Source: a virus. From it: 64,000 bases of DNA. The notes beneath the pieces were generated by a model. It was not told the DNA's origin. It saw only the letters and a program-made list of their open reading frames with translations, and ran no database searches. The stretch's first letter is position 1. Each line of letters begins with the position of its first letter. This document shows positions 53,645-61,452 of this stretch, in pieces. The position numbers were made by a program, and so were the translations under genes. The stretch covers positions 1-64,000 of the IMG/VR virus record IMGVR_UViG_3300031772_000022; one strand, given 5' to 3'.

Positions 53645-54214
53645 ATGAGAGACGACGAGACGCGCGTCTGCCGGCTTTGCGGCGGAGACCCGAAGCCCAA
53701 GTCCGAGTTCTACAGCTACAAACAGAAGCAACGAAACGGAAAGGTCCTCACCCTGACAAGGACGGAATGTCGGAGGTGTCAGGACGGGAGGACACGTAAG
53801 TACCACCGAGACAATCGGGATAGGTACATGCTTAACAACTGCCGCCGGGGAGACAGGGAAAATGGCCTCGCCACAGTCATCACTAGGGAAGACCTTCGAC
53901 ACCTGATGGTTCAGGCGTGCCATTACTGCGGACAAAATGATGGCAAAGTCGGAGTGGACCGCGTCGATAACTCCAGGGGGCATTCCCTAGAGAACTGCGT
54001 CCCATGTTGCATTCGTTGTAACTGTCTCAAACGGGACATGCCGACCGTGGCATGGCAGTTCTTAGTCCCGTACGTGAAACAGGCCCACGACCTCGGCCTA
54101 TTCGGAGAGTGGATAGGTCACAACGTCGGATCCCAAATACGCGGAAACCGTCGATCTCTGCAGCCGAAGCCTGAAGACCGACGGTTTCGAACGGCGCCAA
54201 CTGGCACCAGTTGA
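53645..54214 (+). CDS. HNH endonuclease
   Basis: 189 residues. The N-terminus has paired cysteines (CRLCGGDPKPKSEFY ... CRRCQDGRTRKYHRDNRDRY), a zinc-finger layout common in phage HNH proteins. The nuclease core is CHYCGQNDGKVGVDRVDNSR, then GHSLENCVPCCIRCNCLKRD, with two CxxC-type pairs binding structural zinc. The first His of the HNH motif is not obvious, and the VDRVDN segment supplies Asp and Asn. It is a free-standing homing-type nuclease lying tail-to-tail against the sheath gene with no gap. There is no ribosome-binding site but a strong hairpin just upstream, so translation may be restrained. Confidence 0.85.
   Translation: MRDDETRVCRLCGGDPKPKSEFYSYKQKQRNGKVLTLTRTECRRCQDGRTRKYHRDNRDRYMLNNCRRGDRENGLATVITREDLRHLMVQACHYCGQNDGKVGVDRVDNSRGHSLENCVPCCIRCNCLKRDMPTVAWQFLVPYVKQAHDLGLFGEWIGHNVGSQIRGNRRSLQPKPEDRRFRTAPTGTS
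54198..54213. terminator. palindrome at the HNH/sheath convergence
   Basis: CAACTGG-CA-CCAGTTG, perfect 7-bp arms, lies at the end of the HNH gene and directly beside the sheath stop (54217-54215). It could serve both converging transcripts as a 3'-end structure; there is no T tract. Confidence 0.35.
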
Positions 54215-57200
54215 TTACGCGCGGATGCGTACGGAAAGAGTGACCACTATATACTCGAGCGGGAAGACCGGGACGTAGATGGCCGACGCCCGGAGGATGG
54301 TCGGGTCGTTGTCGTCGACCGTGACCTCGATGCCCGTGGCCTTCTGCACGATCTGCTGGTCGACGAGCTGCGAGAAGGCGCCGACCATCGAGTTCTCGAC
54401 CGACTTGATCAGGGAGCCCGTGAGCTTCTGGCCAATGTACGGGTCGAGGACCTTCCGCATCGTCTGCTGGACGTAGTGGATGGTCAGTGTGACGGACGGC
54501 GTGCGCGTGATGACCGTGTCGACGTTCGTCGTCAGGCCGTGGCGGACGCGCATTCCGGTGTCGACCTGCTCGATGATCGAGACTCCGGCGACGGCGACCT
54601 GGTTGGCCTCCGTCGGGTCGAGCAGGCGCCCGAGCCGCTTGAAGCCAACGATGGAGCGCCGGGTGAGCGGAGTGGCCACGTCGAACGCGGAGTTCGTCAG
54701 GGTTCCGGCGAGCGCCGCGGCCATGTATGAGCTGTCGACGAGCTGGTCGGTCAGGTTGCCCTGGTCGTCCGAGACCGAGAGGACGTACGTGTCGGGGTAA
54801 GACACGAGCATCAGCTCGGAGTTGAGCCCCTTGGCGATGGCCTGGACGCCGAGCGGATTGGTCCCCGCGGCGACGCCCACAACGCCGATCCGCTCACCCT
54901 CCTGGCGCGGCGTGCTCATGAACACGCAGTGCTGGTTCAGGGAGGAGAAGATCGTCGGATCGGTGGCGAGCGGGACGATGACGTCCGGCTTGACCGATCC
55001 CTGGATGGGCTTGCGCTGCTCGTCGATGGCCGCGATGAACGACCCGCCGCCGGCTTGCGAGGACCCCTCCGCCCTCAGGACCTGCTTGAGGCCGATGAGG
55101 ATGGCGCCGTTGAGGAGGCAGATGCGGGCGGCCAGCGAGAGCGGGTTATCCGGCGTCGGGGAGCCGAAGTTCTGCTGGATCTTCTTGATCTCCCGGAAGA
55201 GCTGCGTGGAGAGGTCCGTCTTGGCGTAGTCGTAGGAGACGTAGTAAACGTCGCCGATGGCCGGCTCCGTCCCCGAACGGGCGTACGTGCTGACGAGCGC
55301 CGTCGTCCCCGGGTTCATGTTGTTGGTGTTGAACACCGTGATCTCGACGCCTGAGATGGCCTTGATCGGGATCGAGGCGTCCGTGATGAACGACTGACCG
55401 ACTACGAGGGTGAAGTTTCCACCACTGGCGTAGTCGCCTGCGACCGCCTTGAGGACGGTGAACCGGAGTCCCGTCGTGACATCCGTGTACGTCTGGCCCG
55501 GGAACCCGGTGCCGTGAGAGCCCAGAAGGCCCTGGGAGGAGGAGACGGAGAAGCCCGCCTGGGCGTTCTCGCCGACATCACCCGAGGTACCCGGAACGAT
55601 TCCGAGCTTCGTGTCCGTGACGAAGGCCGTGTTCGAGACGTTCGAGAACGCCACAGTCGATAGGTTGCCCGTCGTGAGGGAGTCGATGCGGAGGAACCCG
55701 CCGAGGCCGGGAGATGCGACGCGGTACGACACGCCGACGGCCTGGAAGGACGCGTTGGCATTGAGGGCGTTGGCGATATCGGAGGCCGTCGGCTGCTTGC
55801 GCTGGGCCGAACCGCCGGAGACGAAGCCGAGGACGTCGTTCGCCGTGCTAGTCGACTTGACATTCAGGGAGGACAAGGCGTTGTTGAGGCGTGAGGTGAG
55901 TACCAGCTTCCCAGCGTTGATACCGGCGCCAGTACGAGCCACGAGCTCCGTCATAGACGTGGTCGCCTGGTTCACAGCGTCCTTCGTGCCGTGGACGTGG
56001 TACGGGCCCTGGGTCTGCGCCAGGTGGACTGGGTACTTGACCTGGAGCTCCGCCGTCAGGGCGACGAGGGACGCCGGGCTGGAGGCGGCGACCGACGTGA
56101 TGACGTTGGTCGTGTCCGCCACGAAGTGGTAGTTCGTGGAGGCAAGGTGGACGTTGAGCTTCGTCTTGATGTCGTTCGCGAGGGCCTCACCCGTGAGCTG
56201 GGAGAAGGCGGCGGGCGCCGTGATCGTGTCCGTCACATCGTTGATGATGTGAACGCCGGCCAGCAAGAAGTGAGCGTTGAGCTTCGCCTTGATGTCGTTG
56301 AGGATCGGGTAGCAGTCGGTGTTGACGACCGGAGGGAGGGCCGGGGTCAGCGTGTCGACCGTGTCGTCGAAGCCGTGGACACCAATCTGGACGAGGTGGG
56401 AGTTGTAGAACTCCTTGAGGTCGTTCGCGAGGACAACGGCCGACTGGAGGTTGGTCGCGTTCCCGGTGGCGACGGCGTTGGACGTGTCGCTGAGCTGGTG
56501 GACGCCGCCCTGAGAGAGGTGGGCGTTATACTTCGCCTTGATGTCGTTGAGAAGGGCCTGGGCGTCGGCGAGGGTGACGGCGGCAGGAAGGACGACAGAG
56601 TTGGTCCCGTCGGCCGCCACGTGGTAGGCCGTTGAGACGCGGTGGAGGTTGTAGTCGCTACGGATCTCGTTCGCCAGGGCGATCACGTCGGCCGTGTAGG
56701 TCGCGATGTCGGCCGTGGAGGCGAGGGCGATGTACGAGTCGTTGATCGACGTAACGACGTCCTGGAGGAGGACCGCCGTGCCGCCCGGGAGGGTGGTCGT
56801 AACGTCCTTGCCGTCGACGTTGAGCTGGAACGAGTCGTTGACGCCCGTGGAGATGTTGAACGGACCGGTCTGGGTGCCGACGAGGGTCGCCACCTGATTG
56901 ATCGCGTTGTACGAGCCCGTGGCCGCCTGGTTCGGCTCGAGGCCGACCTTTCCGGAGGCGTCCGTCTCGCCGGCCGCCGTGGGCGACATGATGAGGACGC
57001 TCGAGACGAGGCCGTTCGTGAACGAGGGGAGGCTCCGGGCCTTGATCGAGAGGATCTTCTGGAGCCCGTACGTCACGACTGACACGAGGTTGTTGGGGGC
57101 CGTCGCGGCGAAGGTCACCGACCCATCCGCGTGGACCTGGACGTCAGCGTCGATGACCGCGTTGACGGCCGCAGCGACGGCGGCAAGGGTCGTCAGGCCG

Positions 57201-59269
57201 GTCATGTTGACGGGTATGAGGTTCACGCCGTCGACGTTGAGGACGAGGCGGTCCGTCGAGAGCATCGACAGGGGCTCAGTCACGCCGCTGGAGAGAAGGA
57301 CCGCCTTGTACTGCAGCGAAAGGTCGACGGAGACCGCGGGGTTCCCGTCGATGATCATCCCGCCGAAGATGCGGGTCGCCTGGTAGATGTCGTACGGCTC
57401 CTGCTTCTGGTTGGAGAAGGAGGCGTGGGTCGCCGGGTCGAGGGCCGTGTTGAAGGTGACGGTGACGGTCTCAGCGACGGGGTTTCCGGCGCCGGTGTGA
57501 ATGGCGTCCGGAAGGCTCTCGGTACCGGAGGGCCACTGGATGGTTTGCGGAAGGGAGGCTTTAACGCCAAACTTGGCTCCGAAGACCAGGGCCCCGCTGA
57601 GCGCGGACGCGATCGAGTAGCTTCCGGTGCCGGACGAACCGGGCGTGAGGACCGAGAGGGTGAAGGTGTCGTCCGTGATCCGGTTGTACCAGAACGTCGC
57701 GAACGCCCTGTACTCGGCCGACACGGGGGTGGCGAGCGTCACGATGTTCGTGGAGCTGTCGACCTCGAGGACCTTGACCGGAGGGCGGGATGAAGCGTCC
57801 CGCCAGGTCTTGCCGACGTAGACCGTGACGAGGTCCGGGCGGTTCGTCGGAAGGTCAAGGCGACCGTTCGTGATGGTGGTGTAAGTCGCCTGGCCGAGGG
57901 GCGTATCGCGACCGTTTCCGCTGGTGGGGACCTCCGGAAGGAGGAACTTGGTCGTGGAGACAGTGCTCGTGGTCGTGTCGACGAACCTGGCGCAGGGAGC
58001 GCCGAAGATCCTGTCGTCGACCAGCATGCCGACGATCTGGGTGGAGTCAAAGGACGCGGACCCGGTCTTGTCGCCGGCCTGGACCTGAAAGGCCGTCCCC
58101 CATTGGATCTTGGACTGGTCGCCGTCGTTGACGACGATGAAGTCCGGACCGTTGAGGAAGTCGCGGCGGCCGGGCGCAATGCCGACGTTCCCGACCGTGA
58201 TGATGTTGCTGTTCGGGAGGTAGTCGAACGTATCCTGGAACGTGTTGAAGTAGTAGGTGATGAGGACCTTCGAGCCACTCTTCGGCGCGAAGGGAAGGCC
58301 GACGAGGCGCTGGGAACCGTCGACCGACTTGGCGAGGACTTGGGTCCCGTTCACCGTCACCGTCACCTTGGACGGGTCTGTCGTCGTGATGCCACCATCA
58401 GAGCCATCGACCACGGGGCCGTTGAACACGCGGAATGACTGCGTGCGAGCGGTGTAGTCGCCCGCATTGAAGCCGAGGACTCCGTTCGCGCCGCCGCTAC
58501 CGACGAGGATGTTTCCGAGGGCGATCAGCTGGACGTGGGCGAGCCCCTCGTTGTCGATGTGCACCGAGGCTGTGAGACCCGGGACGTTCGCGGCGTTCAC
58601 GTCGTTGGCGACGTCCGTGGCGGTCCGCGTGACGCCCGACGTCAGGACGATCGTCACGGGGACCGTGTCGTCGAGCGTGATGTCGAGCTTGTCGTTCGAG
58701 CCGAGGGTGACCGCGTAAGTCTCCGTCTTCGGAGCGACGAGGATGGCCGGACCGTCGGTGATCTGGGCCGACACGTCGTCGGTGATCCGTGTATCCTTGC
58801 GGTGGAAGAAGTAGTTGATCGTGACCTTGTCGTCCTCAGCCGGAGGCACGAGGAGCGAGACGAGTCCGTTCGGACCGTCGATGGCCGCGACGACGACGGG
58901 GGCTCCGTTAACGGAGACCGAGACCTTGCTCGCGTCGTAGGTAGCCGAGCCACGGCCTTGGCCGTCGACGATCGGATAATTGCGGACCTTGAACTTCGAT
59001 TTGTTTCCGTCCTGGTTCCCGAGGATCGGGCTTTGGACGGTTCCACCGGAAATCCAACGACCTTGGGCGTCCTCGCCGAAGATCGGTGTATCCGCGACGC
59101 TCGAGGATCCGCGGATCATCTCGAAGTTCGTCTGGGAGAGAGACTCTTTGCCCACGCCGATCAGGACCGGGACCCGGAGGCCCCCAAGGAGCAGGCCAAC
59201 CGCCGGCTCGACAACGGTCTGCGCGTAGACGCCCGGAGGTGCGTAGGTCGTAAAAGGTCCGATGCCCAT
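54215..59269 (-). CDS. giant tail sheath protein with inserted NAH repeats
   Basis: 1684 residues against about 650-700 for T4 or phiKZ sheath. The N-terminus (FTTYAPPGVYAQTVVEP) and the C-terminal 250 residues (VSIIEQVDTGMRVRHGLTTN, RTPSVTLTIHYVQQTMRKVL, LIKSVENSMVGAFSQLVDQQ) are typical of contractile sheath. Between them are Ig-like modules repeated in the first 560 residues (DASKVSVSVNGAPVVV, DPSKVTVTVNGTQVLA). Flagellin_IN-like domains lie near residues 190-265 and 675-740. A third such domain (first half about 808-850, second half about 1113-1157) is split by six NAH repeats at 850-1105. Sheath subunits contract to drive the tube into the host. The extra domains presumably project outward; that is inference. 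The ATG at 59269 follows GGGAG. Confidence 0.9.
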   Translation of the reverse strand: MGIGPFTTYAPPGVYAQTVVEPAVGLLLGGLRVPVLIGVGKESLSQTNFEMIRGSSSVADTPIFGEDAQGRWISGGTVQSPILGNQDGNKSKFKVRNYPIVDGQGRGSATYDASKVSVSVNGAPVVVAAIDGPNGLVSLLVPPAEDDKVTINYFFHRKDTRITDDVSAQITDGPAILVAPKTETYAVTLGSNDKLDITLDDTVPVTIVLTSGVTRTATDVANDVNAANVPGLTASVHIDNEGLAHVQLIALGNILVGSGGANGVLGFNAGDYTARTQSFRVFNGPVVDGSDGGITTTDPSKVTVTVNGTQVLAKSVDGSQRLVGLPFAPKSGSKVLITYYFNTFQDTFDYLPNSNIITVGNVGIAPGRRDFLNGPDFIVVNDGDQSKIQWGTAFQVQAGDKTGSASFDSTQIVGMLVDDRIFGAPCARFVDTTTSTVSTTKFLLPEVPTSGNGRDTPLGQATYTTITNGRLDLPTNRPDLVTVYVGKTWRDASSRPPVKVLEVDSSTNIVTLATPVSAEYRAFATFWYNRITDDTFTLSVLTPGSSGTGSYSIASALSGALVFGAKFGVKASLPQTIQWPSGTESLPDAIHTGAGNPVAETVTVTFNTALDPATHASFSNQKQEPYDIYQATRIFGGMIIDGNPAVSVDLSLQYKAVLLSSGVTEPLSMLSTDRLVLNVDGVNLIPVNMTGLTTLAAVAAAVNAVIDADVQVHADGSVTFAATAPNNLVSVVTYGLQKILSIKARSLPSFTNGLVSSVLIMSPTAAGETDASGKVGLEPNQAATGSYNAINQVATLVGTQTGPFNISTGVNDSFQLNVDGKDVTTTLPGGTAVLLQDVVTSINDSYIALASTADIATYTADVIALANEIRSDYNLHRVSTAYHVAADGTNSVVLPAAVTLADAQALLNDIKAKYNAHLSQGGVHQLSDTSNAVATGNATNLQSAVVLANDLKEFYNSHLVQIGVHGFDDTVDTLTPALPPVVNTDCYPILNDIKAKLNAHFLLAGVHIINDVTDTITAPAAFSQLTGEALANDIKTKLNVHLASTNYHFVADTTNVITSVAASSPASLVALTAELQVKYPVHLAQTQGPYHVHGTKDAVNQATTSMTELVARTGAGINAGKLVLTSRLNNALSSLNVKSTSTANDVLGFVSGGSAQRKQPTASDIANALNANASFQAVGVSYRVASPGLGGFLRIDSLTTGNLSTVAFSNVSNTAFVTDTKLGIVPGTSGDVGENAQAGFSVSSSQGLLGSHGTGFPGQTYTDVTTGLRFTVLKAVAGDYASGGNFTLVVGQSFITDASIPIKAISGVEITVFNTNNMNPGTTALVSTYARSGTEPAIGDVYYVSYDYAKTDLSTQLFREIKKIQQNFGSPTPDNPLSLAARICLLNGAILIGLKQVLRAEGSSQAGGGSFIAAIDEQRKPIQGSVKPDVIVPLATDPTIFSSLNQHCVFMSTPRQEGERIGVVGVAAGTNPLGVQAIAKGLNSELMLVSYPDTYVLSVSDDQGNLTDQLVDSSYMAAALAGTLTNSAFDVATPLTRRSIVGFKRLGRLLDPTEANQVAVAGVSIIEQVDTGMRVRHGLTTNVDTVITRTPSVTLTIHYVQQTMRKVLDPYIGQKLTGSLIKSVENSMVGAFSQLVDQQIVQKATGIEVTVDDNDPTILRASAIYVPVFPLEYIVVTLSVRIRA
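55955..56720 (-). repeat. NAH repeat block in the tail sheath, 6 copies (two triplets)
   Basis: Copies end in YNLH, YNAH, YNSH, LNAH, LNVH and YPVH, each followed by a GVH-type His and a D-x2-N/D segment, except a degenerate last unit. The length of about 255 residues is twice the triplet length. A 24-base stretch is identical to a repeat in the 2591-residue gene (56518-56541 against 4480-4503). Confidence 0.8.
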
Positions 59270-59405
59270 GTTAGCTCCCTTCAGTGAGCAGAAGTCTAAA
59301 TACCGGTATGCGTCTCTTCTCTAGAGCAGTGTGGGGTATGCGTATGCGTCTACGTGAAGGGTCACTTCAACCCTGCACGCCGCATGAAGAGCCTATTGGA
59401 GGGGC
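59270..59405 (-). promoter_or_regulatory. leader/intergenic region upstream of the sheath gene
   Basis: At 136 bases this is the longest gap in the window. It contains a 10-base direct repeat (GTATGCGTCT at 59306-59315 and 59342-59351), a small hairpin (TGAAG ... CTTCA at about 59355-59369) and the sheath ribosome-binding site GGGAG near 59277. A sheath promoter is expected here because the protein is abundant. No consensus -10/-35 pair is evident, so phage-specific elements are likely. Confidence 0.35.
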
Positions 59406-59858
59406 CTACTCGGATGTCTTCGGGGCGGACTTCTTCGCCTTGTCGAGCAGCTTCAGAGCCTTCTCACGGTCGCGAATCGTGCTGGCGTCGGCAGGGGCTA
59501 TTGTGTCCCCGGCCTGGGACACTGCGTTCGTCCCGGCCTCCCGGCGCACCTTGTCGCGAGCTTCCTTGCGGGCGTTATATTCACCCCACTTGACCTCAGC
59601 CGACCGGCCGACCGCCTTGTCAACAACCGGATAGTCAAGATCGTGCACCCCGCTGTTCCCGTGAACGCCGCTGCCGGCCCCCTTGTCGACCCCTCCGGCA
59701 AACTTGAAGCTGAAGGAGGAAACGCGGATGCGCTCCGCCCTGTTCTTGCAGTTCGGGCACGGGTGATGGTCGAAGTACTCCTGGATCTCCTCCTTCTTCA
59801 GGAGAAGCTCTTCGAACTCGGCATCACAGTCGTCACAAAAGTACTCAAAGGTCGGCAA
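59406..59858 (-). CDS. FmdB-like zinc-ribbon protein
   Basis: 150 residues. It begins MPTFEYFCDDCDAEFEEL and continues to HHPCPNCKNRAERI. The CxxC ... CxxC pair and the MPTxEYxC opening are those of the FmdB/CxxC putative regulatory zinc-ribbon family, and they also confirm the rare TTG start (59858-59856). AGGTGA lies a few bases upstream. The rest is unlike FmdB: a Gly/His linker (GGVDKGAGSGVHGNSGVHDL) and a charged helical C-terminus (REKALKLLDKAKKSAPK). In large phages such ribbons occur in virion-region genes and may stabilise assembly factors or bind RNA polymerase; neither is shown here. It ends in TAG. Confidence 0.7.
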   Translation of the reverse strand: MPTFEYFCDDCDAEFEELLLKKEEIQEYFDHHPCPNCKNRAERIRVSSFSFKFAGGVDKGAGSGVHGNSGVHDLDYPVVDKAVGRSAEVKWGEYNARKEARDKVRREAGTNAVSQAGDTIAPADASTIRDREKALKLLDKAKKSAPKTSE

Positions 59859-59878
59859 GGTTCACCTGCCGAACCTTA

Positions 59879-61087
59879 CTAACGGACTCGCTCGTAAGTG
59901 AGGTCCCGCCCGATAGATACGCCGACCCCGGCGGCCCCAAGCTGACCCGTCGACCGGAGAAGGTCAAGCGGATAGCTCCCGTCAAGGTACCCATGCTCGA
60001 CCTCCGCAGCGCGAGAGGTGTTCTCCGCACGGATGACGGTTATCGGCAGAGGCACGTACACCTCCCAGTCGACGCGAAGGGAGAGCGAGACGGTCGTCTC
60101 GTAGTAATACTCGTCCGTGTCAGAGTTATATACCTCCTCATTCTCGCCGCCGGGGGCGATGTCGAGGAGCTCCAAGCCCTCGAACCCAAGGGAGTTCTGA
60201 ATTTCGAGGACCTTCACGATCACATAGTCCGCGAGCTTCTCGCGATCCTCAGCGTCGCGGGCGAACACGATGAGTTCAAACGCGACCTCATACTTCCCGC
60301 CGTAGACCTCGGCCACGTCCGTCCGCTCGTCCGTGACGACCACACACTGCTTGTCGCACTCTTGCGGCCGGTCGCCGAAGGCGATGACGACGCCCGGTAC
60401 AGCGTCCAGATTCACCTGCTCTCGCTCGTAGTGGAACGGACCCTGGGTCGGCATGACATAGCGATAGTCAGCATAGATCACACCGCCTGTCGGAGTCTCC
60501 TTCAGGAAGGTGACCTCACCGGTCTCATAGTCGGTGATGAAGTCAGTTCCGGGGACCAGCGCGCGGCGGCCGTCCAGCCAAAGACGAACGGACCCCGGGT
60601 AAAGGTTGCGCCTTGATATTTGCGCCTCCTTATCCCCGGAGCTCGTGAAGGTGATGAGAGGCTCGTTGATCTCCGTGAGGAGAGGCTCAACGACGAACTC
60701 TCCAGGAACCTTCCGCGCCTCGTCCGGAACGGAATTCACCAGGATGTTATAGACGCCGGACGGTGCGGGAAACACGTCCCTCCTCGGGGAAACCCGCTCG
60801 AGGACGTTGAAATTCTCCCGCACCCATTCTATCGTCGTCCCAGGAGCGTTCTCCACGGGAGCGAGCATGCAGAAGGAAGACAGGCGCCCGACGTAGTTGT
60901 CGGCGGACAGCCGCACGCGGTCCGCCGAAGCGCTGTTGACGATTATTCCACGCTGCGGGCGCTCTTCGAACGAGTACTTGTTAGTGACGTTCTCCGAGTC
61001 AGATCTGTACCTTGGGTGATCATAGAGGATCTTGCGAAGCTCCTTGATCACCCTCTTCTTAGTGGCATTGATCAGCCAGACCTTCAT
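59879..61087 (-). CDS. tail-completion/terminator-like structural protein
   Basis: 402 residues. The N-terminal 230 residues are beta-rich with an Ig-like strand set (LYPGSVRLWLDGRRALVPGT, DFITDYETGEVTFLKE). The C-terminal 170 residues (GKYEVAFELIVFARDAEDRE, KLADYVIVKVLEIQNSLGFE, TVSLSLRVDWEVYVPLP) have the strand-helix-strand pattern of tail terminator or completion proteins. Those cap the sheath and tube at the neck, and the position upstream of sheath agrees. The assignment is an inference from pattern and context. The start overlaps the previous stop as TGATG, and it ends with a TAG-TAA double stop. Confidence 0.55.
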   Translation of the reverse strand: MKVWLINATKKRVIKELRKILYDHPRYRSDSENVTNKYSFEERPQRGIIVNSASADRVRLSADNYVGRLSSFCMLAPVENAPGTTIEWVRENFNVLERVSPRRDVFPAPSGVYNILVNSVPDEARKVPGEFVVEPLLTEINEPLITFTSSGDKEAQISRRNLYPGSVRLWLDGRRALVPGTDFITDYETGEVTFLKETPTGGVIYADYRYVMPTQGPFHYEREQVNLDAVPGVVIAFGDRPQECDKQCVVVTDERTDVAEVYGGKYEVAFELIVFARDAEDREKLADYVIVKVLEIQNSLGFEGLELLDIAPGGENEEVYNSDTDEYYYETTVSLSLRVDWEVYVPLPITVIRAENTSRAAEVEHGYLDGSYPLDLLRSTGQLGAAGVGVSIGRDLTYERVR

Positions 61088-61416
61088 CAGCCTTTGACGC
61101 TACGGCTTGTCTTCTTTTTCTTCCCATCCGGGGTCTCGGCGGGAGTCGCCGCGCCTTCTACGTCCTCGGGGAGGGGAGCGGGCTGCGTCTCCGGCTCTGG
61201 CTCTGGTACGAAGGAAGGGAATGGATCCGACTCCACCGTCACGACCATGTCGACCGGCTCACGGTCCGGCACGGAGACGGCAAAGTCGGGTTCGGAGGGG
61301 GCCGGGGCCGGGGCCGGGGCTGCGGGGTCTCCAGAGGGAGTGGCCGCATTGTGGGCGTGGAGGTCTTCCTCACGATGGAAAGCCTGCTCGAAGTAAACTC
61401 CCTTATAGTAGGGCAT
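61087..61416 (-). CDS. small proline/alanine-rich protein
   Basis: 109 residues. AAAGGAGG six bases upstream fixes the start. A short N-terminal segment (MPYYKGVYFEQAFHREEDLH) is followed by Pro-Ala repeats encoded by GGGGCC units, an acidic stretch (FAVSVPDREPVDMVVTVESD) and a Lys-rich end. It is likely a flexible linker or tether in the neck/tail region. It overlaps the following gene by one base (TGATG). No family is recognised. Confidence 0.6.
   Translation of the reverse strand: MPYYKGVYFEQAFHREEDLHAHNAATPSGDPAAPAPAPAPSEPDFAVSVPDREPVDMVVTVESDPFPSFVPEPEPETQPAPLPEDVEGAATPAETPDGKKKKTSRSVKG
61298..61320. repeat. hexanucleotide repeat GGGGCC, nearly four units
   Basis: Tandem GGGGCC units encode a Pro-Ala repeat on the minus strand. 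It is the third GC-only hexanucleotide tract of the window, each of them in a proline-rich linker. Confidence 0.75.
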
Positions 61417-61452
61417 GGATTGCCTCCTTTACCGGGGGCCCCGATAGAAGGA

